Positions 20,087 through 32,389 of a stretch of DNA of 64,000 nucleotides are shown here, in pieces. The stretch spans positions 152,262,808-152,326,807 of the forward strand of contig OW804095.1 of NCBI GenBank assembly GCA_942159475.1. Reading direction: 5' to 3'. Below the pieces are notes generated by a model. The model saw only the letters and a list, made by a program, of their open reading frames with translations. It searched no databases and was not told where the DNA came from. A program made the translations under genes and the position numbers. Each line of letters begins with the position of its first letter. Position 1 is the first letter of the stretch. The stretch comes from Sthenelais limicola. Its lineage: Eukaryota > Annelida > Polychaeta > Phyllodocida > Sigalionidae.

Positions 20087-20650
20087 TTTAATACTGTATT
20101 CTCTGCTAATATGACAAAATATATCTGACCAACTATAGATCTACTCATTGCTTGACCTATAGGACTGAAGTTATCAATATTTACTCACTGTTTGACCTAT
20201 ATGACTGAAGTTATCAATATTTACTCATTGCTTGATCTATAGGACTGAAGTTATCAATATTTACTCACTGCTTGACCTATAGGACTGAACTTATCAATAT
20301 TTACTCACTGCTTGACCTATAGGACTGAACTTATCAATATTTACTCATTGCTTGACCTATAGGACTGGACTTATCAATATTATGCTGTTGTATATTTATA
20401 CAAAGATTTGTGAAAACTGCAGAAAAAAAAGAGTGCTGGTGAGCAATAATAGGTGAAACCTAGGCAGTAGAGGATTTCAGCGGGTCACCAAAATATAAAT
20501 ACAGACTTTTTTGGAGAAGCAAAAACACTTTGTAAGTAAGTTTGTAATTTTTCTCCATAATCTTGGTCAAATGACCTTCAAATAGGTAGGAAAAGAATGG
20601 AAGAAAACATAGAAAATCATTAGTCTTTGACCTATTGAGACTGCAAGACA
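20087..20650 (+). mobile_element. MITE family A, copy 5, expanded by an internal array
   Basis: The left end 'TTAAtactgtattctctgc' and the right end 'ttgagactgcaag' are recognisable but eroded. The interior keeps 'tttatacaaagatttg' and 'aataggtaggaaaagaatgg'. It is twice normal length because of the 40-bp array at 20,144-20,381. Confidence 0.7.
20144..20381. repeat. 40-bp tandem repeat, six copies, derived from MITE A
   Basis: Units start at 20144, 20184, 20224, 20264, 20304 and 20344. Each contains 'cttgacctataggactg' and 'ttatcaatatttactca'. The unit corresponds to the 'ttactcatattatgactt..' / 'ataggactg..' module of ordinary family A copies. Confidence 0.92.
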
Positions 20651-21150
20651 ATTACCAGATTTAGTTTAGTGACACTGTTTATCTTTAACTTTCTCTTTAA
20701 CTATTTTTTCACATTCAATTGCAAGGATAAGGCTTTCACTTTAATTCTCCAGGTGTATTGGAAGACAAGATGACAAATTACTATACACTATACACCAGGG
20801 AATGTGCGTTAACTACCTTTAACTGCAGAAAGTAGGTTTAACAGTGTAGAAAATAATAGACTCTATCCACTGTAAATGAGCTGTTCGCCTCATCACTCAT
20901 GCCAGATAGAGGAGGGCAGTGATGGGACTAATGGGAAGAACTATCTGATGGTAACAGACCCATTTGGGTTCTCACCCCGCCCTTTCTAGGTTAAGTGATC
21001 AGAGATGGATCATCGGGGTAATCCGCTATGTAAGGTTGGGTCTCCAACCCTGATTATCATCCATTGTATCAGTGGGTAAGTTCTTTGTTATTTCCTGTGG
21101 GTATAGGAGGATTGAGAACCTAATGCTGAAACCAATTAAAACTTTATGTC
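20651..21150. other. No feature recognised
   Basis: No supported repeat or gene. Confidence 0.45.
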
Positions 21151-21370
21151 GTCAGAAAATGTACAGTTGTCCTCCACAAATCCTCTTAAATAACCCGAAT
21201 TTAGTACATAAATGAGGTTCAAAATACAGTTCAACATTACTGAACAGATTGTTGGAATTAAGGCAATAGCAAATATACTCAGTTATACCTAGTATTGGCC
21301 ATTTGTGAGTATAATTAAGCAGAATTTACTAAATGTGTACAGCTGCCGATTGGACATTTTCTGACGATTC
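21151..21370 (+). mobile_element. MITE family B, copy 6
   Basis: 'gtcagaaaatgtacagttgt' to 'ggacattttctgacgattc', with the family interior. The outer GGGTCA bases are lost on both sides. Confidence 0.72.
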
Positions 21371-21586
21371 GAACCTCATGTATGAATATATGTATGAATA
21401 TACACGTACCATTGACTGAAAAGCCTAAATTTGCATAGGGGTCTCTTCTGGCAAGCTTTAGATGAAGCTCTATGTGCTATATGAATGTCAGGTAGCTCAA
21501 GTGATATTGTAATAAGAATCGAGACTGATATTTAAAGGTAAAAGGTGACAGACGTGTGTGAACAAGTGGAACGGATACATCTGTCC

Positions 21587-21723
21587 AGTCTAGGCTCAGA
21601 GCCTCTCAGATCAGATAAGAATGGTATATCAGTGATCCCTAATGGGATTCTTATAGCATTTTGGGGTTGGGAGCGAGGTTTTCCCTTAGTTTGAAGGGAC
21701 TCTGTCAACTCTGAGCGTAGACT
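21587..21723 (+). mobile_element. MITE family F, copy 1 (137 bp)
   Basis: The TIRs are agtctaggctcagag (left) and ctctgagcgtagact (right), inverted with one or two mismatches. A reverse copy with an enlarged middle lies at 23,809-24,011, and part-copies at 4,858 and 38,255. Confidence 0.65.
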
Positions 21724-22373
21724 AACCAGCCCTATGTTGACAAGTATTGTCAACACAACACAAAATAATTATCAACACTCTCAGAAATATCAGAAATATG
21801 ATTTTATTAATTGTGATCATCTTTATTATTTGGACCACATGAGAATTCTTGTGATGCTATAATTACAGAGTAAAAGTTCTGAATTTGATCTTAAAATTAA
21901 AAGGAAATTAATTCGTTTTTCTGCTGCAGTAAATCAATACTTCCCTCCTGGACCCAGGTTCTATTTCTAGTACCCTTAATCTAAAAGATGAATGCCTTCC
22001 GTTTGGCATTGCCTTTTTTATTTCAGGGCTTTCAAAATTTCTAAATATCTGAAAAACTACCCAGCATGGAATTCCTATCTCAGTCAGTATTTGATCAAAT
22101 AATTAAATGAAAGAAATCAATTCTCAGACTCCCGCTGTACTCAACATTTGTAGTCTCACATAAAACAAAACTTGTGGGAAATTAGAAGCTGATAGGACAG
22201 CAGATTCTGTGATTCCGTGGGCGAAAAACAAACATTGAACTTGATTACGATATCCTACGCTATTAATACCAGGGCATTGGGATGTCTGCCAATGCATCGT
22301 GTTTATGTGTAGAAATACTATGTTAGTAAAGGCCATTTAGACATTTAGCCTTGGCTTATAGATAGACCTCGGT
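21724..22373. other. No feature recognised
   Basis: AT-rich; no supported repeat or gene. Confidence 0.45.
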
Positions 22374-22705
22374 ATAGGAGATTTGCATGTGCCACTGCGC
22401 ATGTCTGTTACAGTGCATGCTGGGGCAGACTCAGTTGAAATCAGATATACACATATTTAAAATCTTTATCGAAAAATGCAAGACTATTTGTTTTTACCAA
22501 TATCACAACTTGTATGAATGATTTATGAAAACCAAATGGATGATGGAAAAGGTGGGGTGTTATGGAACCATGTAAAACATGGATATTGGCATTGATAAAT
22601 ATCCCATGCTGAACATCACATGTTTTCTATTGATTTAAGACGGTACCATTAGTCCCATAATTCCATGTTTTAAAATGGAATTAAAATGGATGCAAATCCC
22701 CTATT
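22374..22705 (+). mobile_element. MITE family E, copy 1 (332 bp)
   Basis: Left end 'taggagatttgcatg' then 'ccactgcgcatgtctgttac'. The right end 'atgcaaatcccctatt' is the inverted terminus. The interior 'gatattggcattgataaata' is shared with copies at 37,837 and 43,101. Confidence 0.8.
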
Positions 22706-23808
22706 ACAACGCAAACAAACATTGCACAGAATGTGTCCTTGGAAAGCCATGATACAGGACATACAAGTGTTATTTATATCCCTAAGTGCATGCTGTTGTT
22801 TTAACATGAAGAATTAAAGCAAAATGGGCTTTTAATGGACAGATAACCCAGAATTCATGTATTTATGTATTCATCTATTTAATCCTAACCATCGGATCTC
22901 CATCTCTTGGGGTAACGTGCCCTTAATCTGAATTAACCTAATACTTACCATGACATAGAGACACAGTGTTACAGACATAGAGATAATTTCAGTCATATTA
23001 TACCAGTCTCATAGTTGCAGCCATCAGTCATAGGCATAGTCAGTCTGTCATAGTTATAATTTACAGAGTCTCACAATGATTTGAGTGTTAGTACAAATGT
23101 GTGTTCGTGAAGTGGTAAGTGGTATTGATGAATTGAAACAGAGATAAATGATGGCTTCCTCAGCATGCTATAGGTTCATGGTGACATTCCTTAGACAAAT
23201 ATACAATAGACATTGTTTTGAAAGTATAAATATTGCCGTTCTTTCTCATTAATTGCTATAATAACTCATTTTTCCATTTTATTATTTTCCTGATTTCATT
23301 ATATTCTATAGGATCCCTAATCTCTCACACCCTGATGTCTTTACCCATATAAGTGAGGAAGAAATAAGAGTCAAGGAAACCTTGTTAATTGCTCCCATGT
23401 GCATAATACCCCTAGTCAAACATTTAAGTGGTTTCTGAAACCCATAGCTCCTTTAAAACACCATCAATTCACCAGGATACATATACCACATGGGATCCAT
23501 ATTTCAAAACAGAACCTCAAAGGACACAGCATCAATATCGCCTATATTTAAAAAGGATCAATTTCTGTAAGGGATCTGTGGAAAAATACTGTTTTTTTAA
23601 GCGAGAGAGAAAGATCAGTATGCATCTGATACTAATGGTGAAACTGCATCTGTAATGGAGATGGGGACTGGGATGTGGCAGGTCATTTGTGGCATGAAAT
23701 GGGAGAAATATGAAGGCAAACGATAATGAAGCCTGAAACCAGATTCTGGGTGCCAGCAATTCATCTGTTGGCATTAAACTATGGAGGAGTTTGCATTAAC
23801 AACTTCTT
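22706..23808. other. No feature recognised
   Basis: About 1.1 kb. Short 'cagtcata' phrases recur between 22,975 and 23,050, but no defined array or gene is seen. Confidence 0.45.
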
Positions 23809-24011
23809 AGTCTAGGCCCAAAGAGAGTCTCTTGAAAGTGAGGGAAAGCTCTCGGTCCAAACCGCAAAGTGCCATTATGATTCCATTAAGACTGTAACAT
23901 GTCATTATGTTCCCATTAGAATGCCTAGTCCTAGGCCAGAAAACCGATTAGCGCAGTAGGTGTCCAATCATTGATATACCATTCTTATCTGATCTGAGGG
24001 TCCGGGCTTAG
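23809..24011 (-). mobile_element. MITE family F, copy 2 (reverse, ~203 bp)
   Basis: Reverse copy sharing 'agtctaggc', the complement of 'tcagataagaatggtatatc', and the Glu-tract-like 'gggaaagctctc'. A ~60-bp segment in the middle is absent from copy 1. Confidence 0.55.
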
Positions 24012-24180
24012 TTCGTTTTGAAATTCAATTTTGAAATGCAAAGGACTTTTTAAATACAAACCTAAAATCATCTGATAAAATATAAGATTCATGATTAGAT
24101 GTGTATTTATGTATTTCACATTCACACTTTGGTTGACAGATTCTTATTTCGACTAATTTTACAATTTATAATGATAAGTT

Positions 24181-24284
24181 TCATCAGAAAATGTACAATT
24201 CACCTTTACCAATCATTTCAAATAACCCACATTTAAGACTAAAATGAGCTTCAAAACATAGCAAAATAAATACTTTATACAGGA
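24181..24284 (+). repeat. MITE family B, copy 7 (left half)
   Basis: 'tcatcagaaaatgtacaatt' through 'aaataacccacatttaagac'; ends after 'gagcttcaaaac'. Confidence 0.65.
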
Positions 24285-24374
24285 TAACTAACTCGTTGGT
24301 TGAAGGATTGTGAATATTGCACGAGCGTATACAGACCTAGGCCTATACCCAGGTTGCGCAGATGCACTTAGGAT

Positions 24375-24630
24375 GCGCAGCCCTTGCACAGCCGCGGACT
24401 ACATCCAGACTCAGGGAAAAGTGCAGCCAGTGTAAGCCAGCCTTGCACATCCGGCTGCACTTTGGCTGCACTTTTGCTTGGCTGCACTTTGGCTGCACTT
24501 TTTTTCCACATCCGGCTGCACTTTGGCTGCACCTTTTTGCACATCCGGCTACACTTTTTTTGCACATCCGGCTGCACTTTGGTTGCACATCCGGCTGCAC
24601 TTTGGTTGCACATCCGGCTGCACATTTTAG
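24375..24630. repeat. Minisatellite, unit based on catccggctgcacttt
   Basis: 'catccggct' starts at 24448, 24509, 24542, 24565, 24588 and 24611. Spacing settles at 23 bp in the last units, with 'ggctgcacttt' echoes between them. Cys/Ala-rich open frames on both strands come from the repeat. Confidence 0.9.
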
Positions 24631-25162
24631 TATGGCTGGGGCAGGTAGGGTATTAGGGGTGGGGCTCAGATTACTTGGAATCAACTTAAATATTTGCTTA
24701 TGATTTGCACTAAAGTAATGAATATATCCATTATGGGGTCAGAAGTTGTGTTCAATCATTCTTTTCAGTCTATGCTACATTTACTTGATGGAGGAAAGAA
24801 GGTAGAAACAACATTATAACCAGTCATTGTATATGTACATATATTTTATTTACATCCTTTGTTACATCAGTAGTGTTTCAAGGTGAAGATGAAGGTTACC
24901 ACAAACCATCCTCAGAAATAGACGTTTGTGGCAATAATGATGGTTCTAGAGTGTCTAGACTATTATAAGGATTAACAAATGACAAAATGGGTTGACATGA
25001 AGAACATAGGAGTGCAAGGTGACAATACAAGCATGTTCAGAAAAATACATTAATTATTAACCAACAATAAGAAGGGAGATAACAAATGTATTTCTTCCAT
25101 ATACATGTTTAAATTCCTCTAACTCTAAGACGATTACTTTAAATTGCTTTAAATTAACCATT
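24631..25162. other. No feature recognised
   Basis: No supported repeat or gene. Confidence 0.45.
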
Positions 25163-25193
25163 CCTTGATGAAGGGCTAATGAGCCCGAAACAT
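25163..25193 (+). ncRNA. Hammerhead-core-like motif, copy 1 (weak)
   Basis: ccTTGATGA, then aagggc-loop-gccc, then GAAAC. GGGC (25,173-25,176) pairs with GCCC (25,183-25,186). The layout matches the hammerhead core (CUGAUGA-stem II-GAAA) except that the first core base is U instead of C. I find no matching stem III and cleavage triplet downstream. Similar hairpins occur at the ends of Penelope-like and other retroelements. Nothing else of such an element is recognised here. Confidence 0.25.
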
Positions 25194-25404
25194 CGGACCC
25201 CTCAATAAACAAACCTACAACTTACTCCTCCGTCCCTGTCCTTCTTCTGTTCTGGGTTAAATCAACACTCTAGAGATTCATTACTTAAAATACATTTAAC
25301 TCTTGGAACAACTACAGACAGCACAGTCTTATAATGTGTCTTTCTGTGTGATAGACCTGTTAACAGCTTGAAAGTTACCATACAAGTTTTCAGTGTTATA
25401 ATAT

Positions 25405-26810
25405 ATGAGTGAGGGTTGGGATGTGTGAGTGAGGGGTGTGGTGTGGTGGTGAGTGATTGAGGGGTGTATGAGTGAGGGGTAGGGTGTATGAGTGTGGGGT
25501 GTATGAGTGTATGCATGGGTGTGGGGTGAGGGATGTGGTGGTGAGTGAGTGAGGGGTAAGGTGTATAAGAGGGGTGGGGTGTATGAGTAAGGGGTGGGGG
25601 TGTATGAGTGAGGGGTCGGGTGTGTGAGTGAGGCGTGGGGGTGTATGAGTGAGGGGTAGGGTGTGTGAGTGAGGCGTGGGGGTGTATGAGTGAGGGCTGG
25701 TATGTATGAGTGAGGGGTGGGGTGTAAATGCGAGGGGTGGGGTTGGGTGAGTGAGTGAGTGGAAGGGTGTATGAGCGAGGGGTGGGGTGAGTGACTGAGC
25801 GGTGGGGTGTATGAGCAAGGGGTGGGGTGAGTGAGGGGTGGGGTAGCATGTGTCAGTGAGGGGTGGGGTGTATGAGCGAGGGGTGGGGTGAGTGAGTGAG
25901 GGGAAGGGTGTATGACCGAGGGGTGGGGTGTATGAGTGAGGGAAAGGGTGTATGAGCGCAGGGTGGGGTGAGTGAGTGAGGGGAAGGGTGAGTGAGTGAG
26001 GGGAAGGGTGTATGAGCGAGGGGTGGGGTGAGTGAGGGTTGGGATGTGTGAGTGAGGAGTAGGTCATATGAGCAAGAGGTGGGGTGAGTGAGGGGTGGGG
26101 TGTGTGAGGGGTGGGGTAGGGTGTGTGAGTGAGGGAAGGGGTGTGTGAGTGCATGGTGGGGTGTATGAGCGAGGGGTTGGGGTGAGTGAAGGGTAGGGTG
26201 TATGAGCGAGTGGTTGGGTGTGTGAGTGAGGGGTAGGGTGTGTGAGGGGTGGGGTAGGGTGTGTGAGTGAGGGGTAGGGTGAGTGAGGGGTAGGGTGTGT
26301 GAGGGGTGGGGTAGGGTGTGTGAGTGAGGGGTAGGGTGAGTGAGGGGTAGGGTGTGTGAGGGGTGGGGTAGGGTGTGTGAGTGAGGGGTAGGGTGAGTGA
26401 GGGGTGGTATTCATGAGTGAGGGGTAGGGTGTATGAGCCAGGAGTGTGGCGGGGTGTGTTAGTGAGGGAGAGGGTGGGTGAGGTGTGGGGTATGTGAGTG
26501 AGGGGTAGGGAGTATGAACAAGGGGTGGGGTGTGTGAGTGAGGGGTAGGGCGTATGAGCGAGGGGTGGGGTGTGTGAGTGAGGGGTAGGGTGTATGAGCG
26601 AGGGGTGGGGTGTGTGAGTGAGGGGTGGGGTGAGTGAGTGAGGGGAAGGGTGTATGAGCGAGGGGTGGGGTGTGTGAGTGAGGGGTAGGGTGTATGAGCC
26701 AGGAGTGTGGCGGGGTGTGTGAGTGAGGGAGAGGGTGGGTGAGGGGTGGGGTATGTGAGTGAGGGGTAGGGTGTATAAGCGAGGGGTGGGGTTAGTGGGG
26801 AGTGGTAGAC
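25405..26810. repeat. 1.4-kb G-rich minisatellite (20-bp basic unit)
   Basis: The plus strand alternates 20-bp units such as 'aggggtgggg'+'tgtgtgagtg' and 'aggggtaggg'+'tgtatgagcg'. Higher-order structure is visible: a ~57-bp block repeats three times from 26,239, 26,296 and 26,353, and an unusual 'gccaggagtgtggcgggg' variant recurs 261 bp apart (26,437 and 26,698). C is very rare on the plus strand. The long His/Thr/Pro/Leu open frames on the minus strand, up to 474 codons, reflect the repeat length and lack of stops and are not believed to be genes. Confidence 0.95.
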
Positions 26811-28500
26811 AATCATCCACCTAAGTAATACCAACTCTCTGAATCACCAAAAACGACATAACCTGGATGAAAATACCTCAACAATACATAATAAACTAAT
26901 ATTTCTGTCCAAAAATAAAGTTTAAAAACTTCCATATACACCCTGCTACCTTGATACATAATTTGTAAGAGACTGGTACATACTCTTTCTAACATTTCTC
27001 TGAGATGTAACTCAGCTAACTAGCTGTCGTTGCAAAAGTAAAATTGTTATTCAGTGGACTGCGCTGGACTCCATTTTGGGGTTAATTGAGATGAATGTCG
27101 ATGGTGGCTGTCAAGTTGGAGTTGCATGTAGTGTTTAGATTCAAGTGCAGAACCATCTGCAGGTGCCTTGTGGAATGATATAACCTTTTGCTTTATGGTG
27201 AAACCATCCTCAGACATCATGAATCATATTTTTCTTTAGCGCCAAAGTTCCTGAAATGATCAGAAAGTAAACTTTATCATAATATATCTTTGAACATGGC
27301 AAGTACATGTATACACAACATACATTCAATTATGGAATGACTATTTGGTGAACACACTAATATCAGAAATTAAATAGAAATCACGACTCAAATATGTGTG
27401 ATGAAAATAAAGGCAAGCCGAAACTAAATTAATCATTGAGGTCGGTGCAAATTTATTTTAAAATCAAGGACCCGCAAACCACACATAAATCAAAATAGTC
27501 AATAAAAATGGCCATAAATCTATATAAATCAATTTGAACGATAAAAATAATTGTACAAATCTACAGATACCTCCCAGGCTAGGGTACCTACGAGCCTAAT
27601 TTGGGATAACTTTATAACGATTAGAGATAACTAAAGATACAGATCTATATCCTAATATATTGAATTGACCATACAGGGCTCTCAAGTTGTGAGATCAGAA
27701 GTGCGTGAGGTCCCTGGCGAGTAACAGAAACTTCAATGACTTATATATCCTTTTGATTAGATATGCAGCAGGGCACAACGAAAAACACTTGTTTAAAGCG
27801 AGCGTGTAACTGTTTATTGGATATCCTGAATAAAGATATTGTAATGAAAACAAAAAAGCAAGATGAAAATTCGAAGATTGTAGGACAGGGCCAGGTAGAC
27901 CAAACAGATTGACATGTCATGGCAACAAGTGATTTTACACTCAGAAATTATTATATGTCTTTTATTCTTGTAATAACTGGCCAGTAGATGATCCAAGTAA
28001 GGGAACATCAATTGTCATAAGTGATCAGCGTCACATTTTGGTACACTTATTTAAAAACTAAATATTTCAAGAATCTAACCAAAAGTTATCTTTTTCTTCA
28101 TATAATTCGAAACATTAAGCTGTCCTTATAGTCTACTAATAGAAATTAAGTAATTCGAGCCAGATTTATTTCTCCTAGCAAGATTTATTTTACGCACCAA
28201 AATTTCCTAATACCTGATAAACGCCCTCATACAAAATCACTTAGTTATTGATAGCAAATCTTTATACTTGACTTCCAGATTAAGTACAATTACAAATAGG
28301 AATTAACATCATAAAATTGTATAAAAATAATGTTAGAACATTGCTGTAGTTGAGCCATTCAACACCAAATCGTCAGAGGAGGAGCCCTACCTTTAAAAAT
28401 AGTTTAAATTCCAAAATAGGGCCCACCCCAAGGGATTGCCTGGAGCTGTGTCTAGTTTGGGTTTATATCTATCTTCCCCTCTCCCCTTCTCTTCCCTCCG
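26811..28500. other. No feature recognised
   Basis: About 1.7 kb of AT-rich sequence with no supported repeat family, ORF or array. Confidence 0.5.
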
Positions 28501-29060
28501 ACTTTGCCCCCCCCCCCCCACACACACACTCCCCTTCCTTCCCTCTCACATGATGTTTCTCCTTTTGATACTATTATTACGCTACAATGTAGCTCTTTTA
28601 GCATAGTAGTTCTAATGATTTAATATAGGCCTAGTGATTATGTCTGATTACTTTTTGATGTTTAAGGAAGTCCTACATCTGAAACAAACCAGCAGGAATG
28701 ACTGAGAATAGCATCGACATCTAATGTAATGTTGTATCCTGAATAACAAAAAGTTAAATCAAATCAAGTCCCTCACTCAACCCTTTCAACGCTCCCTTAC
28801 CCCCCCCCCCCCCCTCACAACATACGCACACACCCTCCTGTTCATGTCACATATCAGTTCCTCCATAGTTGGCTATTTAGTAGATAGATAAAGTCACCTT
28901 ATTATCAGGGCATTCACAGGTAACCAGACGTTAAATGCTCCACCTCCTACTAGAGATAGAGTATCAGAGATAGAAAGAGACAGTTAGGGAAACAGAGAGG
29001 GAGGGAGGGAGACAGTGTCAGAGATAGAGAGGGAGAGAGTAAGGGAGACAGAGGTAAAGA
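28501..29060. repeat. Simple-sequence runs and possible LINE tail
   Basis: Poly-C plus CA at 28,507-28,530 and poly-C at 28,800-28,815. Purine-rich 'gagagagg' runs at 28,960-29,060. 'gttaaatcaaatcaagtc' at about 28,752 looks like a LINE microsatellite tail, but nothing upstream confirms it. Confidence 0.5.
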
Positions 29061-29472
29061 CTGGTGGAGGGGACAGGGGCATTGCTACAAGGGCGGGCAT
29101 GTCTCTAAATTATTTAGGGGTTGCAAAATATTCCTATTATAAATCGCTTCAACCTTGAGCATCCAAAGAACCCCACCCTATTTAATACAATACCCCTAAT
29201 AGATGGTTCTAAACTAGTAGGTACATTTATGTATAATGCATTAACTGAACATTCAAGGGATTTTGTTTTTATCAAAATCATACCAATAGTGGTAATAGGT
29301 ATAGTGTTTATTTTCTATTTGGAATAGGACACGCCCTGTTTATATGTGCTATATTATCCGTACTGCTTTATTCTCTGACATGCGTCATATATGTCCAATA
29401 AAATGATCAGTTAATATTATTATATTATACGACATAATCTGTGTGATCCTCCCGCAATAATTATATGGAACG

Positions 29473-29494
29473 TTCAGTATACATGTATACTGAA
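29473..29494. repeat. Perfect 22-bp palindrome
   Basis: ttcagtatac/atgtatactgaa reads the same on both strands with no loop. It is isolated from other repeats. Confidence 0.9.
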
Positions 29495-29564
29495 TGTCCG
29501 ATAATATCATTTCCAATGCAGGTTGTGACGTTGTTCATTTCTGTCCAATTAACATCCCTCCCAA

Positions 29565-30115
29565 TCTGTTCTTCTGGCGTGGGGAGGCCAGGGGATGGAG
29601 ATTATGTATTTGACCGACATCTGACATAAAAAGTTTGATAATGAATATCTTTCAACAGCATTATCTGAGAAACAAATCACTCTTTCTATGCTTTTCATGC
29701 TGTTCGTCTGCTGTAAATTAATGCATTGAGATGTGAAATAGCCTTGTTAATATTCAATGTTTCGACTTGGTATGAAAATACATATTTCTTTGACCGACAC
29801 AGTTACCTCTGAACGCATAATTTGAAATGTATATATTTCATATTTAAATGAGAGCAAATATTATATTAAAAATATTGTTACATTAAAGCAACAACCTAAC
29901 TTCATGCTGATGTCTCATTTTAGTCATTGTAGAAGGATATGTAGCCTAATATTGAATTAGCAACTTAGAGTGGAGGTGTGTTCGCTCGTTGACAATATGG
30001 CAGCCATACTTCGTTGACATTTCCTTTCAAAATTTATATTACAGAACAATTTACGGGAGTATTTGGAAGATATTATCTTTTCTGTCCCGACAATTATCAA
30101 GCTGCATGTCTATCC
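29565..30115 (+). repeat. Local repeat H, copy 1
   Basis: Two blocks are shared, in order and orientation, with 31,663-32,000: 'tggggaggcca...gattat' with 'tttgac.gaca', and 'ttagcaactt' with 'tttggaagatatta'. Copy 1 has ~290 bp of extra sequence in the middle. Open frames at 30,014-30,284 overlap it and have no recognisable motif. Confidence 0.6.
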
Positions 30116-31662
30116 TATTCTTATTATTCTAGGATTCGTCATTATGATATTTTCACCAAGAATAAGGAAAACCCTAGCTCTGGCATTAGGGGCCCTAGGC
30201 TTGTCCCAGACCCAACGCCTCATGGCCTTGGATAGTGTCCCGCAAGCCTTAATACAAAAAAAGTTGTTATATCTGCTCGCATAGATATAATATGAATGGG
30301 GAAGTTAGCCTGTATTGGGTGGCGGTGAATAGGCCTAATAAACAAAACAGAACTCTAGCTGTGCATAAGATAGATTAACAATCGATTGGCAGGTCTGCAT
30401 TCCATAGCTTTCAATTATCTGATTCCCCCAGAACCATGAGGGGTAGGTGGGCCAATGGCGGACATTCTCCTTATGAAGTTTGCTTCCATTTTCGCCCACA
30501 TCGGCAAAACTAATAAGAGGTAAAATCATTAATCTATTAAAATCCTCAGGCATAACTGAACCAAATTTGATATTCTAAAAGAACCCTTCATTAGTAAGCT
30601 GGATTTCAAGTTATAACTAAATCTAATAATATTTTTGTGATAATTTTCTGTCATGGTTTTGAGACCGAGTGGGGACCAACATGGGTCCATGCTCCCATTG
30701 TTTATAGGCCTACCGTATGCCGCCATTTTGTTACCGTATTGATTATTGGATTGCATAATATTGTGGCCATTTATAAAATGAAAAGTTAGCTTTAATACAA
30801 ATCAATCTGGTCTGGTAATCACTCTCTTGTTATCATTAAGGGGTTTACAACAATATAAACGTGCTTACCTGGGTGGGATTTGCCATTTGGTTAGAAGTTC
30901 CAACTTGATCATGCCGGCATCTAGAAGCAATTGGGTTGCAATATGATACGCTAGGTGGCGCTGCGCTATGAGGAATGATTGAATATTAGCGCTAGCATTA
31001 TTATAGTGCAGCACCCTAAGTTACGTACTTGATTTATTACCCATTTTGTTTTTTAAATCCTTGAAAATTAACATGTTTTCTATTTTCATATGACCTAAGA
31101 TGGATACTGTTAGGAGCCAGAATTTTGTTTCAAGTGATTATGATTTTTGTATCATTGAATTCAAATTATTTAGAACCTTAAGTTTAACATGGAATATTTT
31201 CCTCTAAATGGTCATATTTTAATTGAGCCATAGGAATTTTCTTGGTATTTTTTTTCAAGAATAAAAGATCATCATGCCTGTATATATCAAATGTTTATTA
31301 AAAGAAGAGAATTAATCAATTAATTTCAGATGTGGTTAGCCTAGGCTACTATGGACACAGTCGTTAATATGAAAAAGGTTTCTTGTAGCCTAGTTGTGTA
31401 TGTAGTCCTAACAAATCAAATACCGATAGCTCTGCATCTTTTCTTTTATTTGACATATCATATATTATTCTATCAGGAAAACTCTTACAGTGAGTTTGAA
31501 TCATATGAAATTAGATTTGGTCCCTAACTTAGCATGCACAACTATAGCGCTAGATCTATGCTGCCGTCCTCATTCCAAAAGACGTTACGGTCTAGGCTAA
31601 TACATGACGCAATTAAGTTCAACCGGTGTCACTCTTAATATTTGACTTTGTATTGAAGGTCC
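30116..31662. other. No gene recognised; one CTCF-like motif
   Basis: AT-rich, unique-looking sequence apart from the motif at 30,948. Confidence 0.45.
30948..30961 (+). promoter_or_regulatory. CTCF-core-like motif (tentative)
   Basis: acgctaggtggcgc agrees with the bilaterian CTCF core CCASYAGRKGGCRS at 12 of 14 positions. A single motif hit in 64 kb is weak evidence. Confidence 0.25.
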
Positions 31663-32000
31663 CTATCTTTTCTTTTGGAGTGGGGAGGCCATATGATGCC
31701 GATTATATATTTGACTGACATTTGACTTCAATAGTTTGATTGTCAATTTATTTTTATTAAAAAAAACACAATAAAGCTAGGGGCCTAGGTCTAAAACATT
31801 ATTTGATTTGAAGACTGGGTAATATCGTTTTAGCAACTTCCAGTGAAGGTATGATTAGTTTGTTGCAAAATGGCTGTCATATTTCATTGACCTTTGCTTT
31901 CAAAACTTATAGGCCTATTACAGAAAGATTTATCATAGAATTTGGAAGATATTAGGTCTATCTTTTCTCTACCTTTAAACACCATGCAACATAGGCCGAT
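31663..32000 (+). repeat. Local repeat H, copy 2
   Basis: Diverged direct copy of 29,565-30,115, about 2.1 kb downstream, lacking the central ~290 bp. The function is unknown. Confidence 0.6.
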
Positions 32001-32389
32001 TCTCAACATTCCATCATATCAATTATATTTTAACCAAAAGTGACACTGGGTTCTGGCTTGATTTTCTAAGAGCTACACCTAAAAGAAAGAGTGACATCTG
32101 AGTGCTATGTAAACACGGAGAGCTCAGTAGCTCTGCCACTAGAAAAATTACAGCTCGTGAGTAGGCCTACAACAGCAATATCGCATATTGGCCTTTTGTT
32201 TAATAAACACTTGCCAATGCCCCATTTTACTAGCAGAGTGTGGCATAATTTACGCACCTATAGTGAAGATATTTCTGTATTCCTATGAGCTAGGAATAGA
32301 CTAATCCTATTGTGTGGTCGTGTGGCTTGTGGGGAAATGTACTACAATTATAAGGTCCCTATGCAATCTTGAGGGTGGTATTCCAGAGC
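32001..32389. other. No feature recognised
   Basis: No supported repeat or gene. Confidence 0.45.

Noticed and set aside
25262..26834. Long minus-strand open frames (up to 474 codons) rich in His, Thr, Pro, Leu and Ser
   Set aside because: They coincide exactly with the G-rich minisatellite. Several frames are open together and amino-acid content mirrors the repeat unit.
30014..30284. Two overlapping 73-codon frames, one hydrophobic
   Set aside because: They partly overlap repeat unit H, and copy 2 does not preserve the frame.
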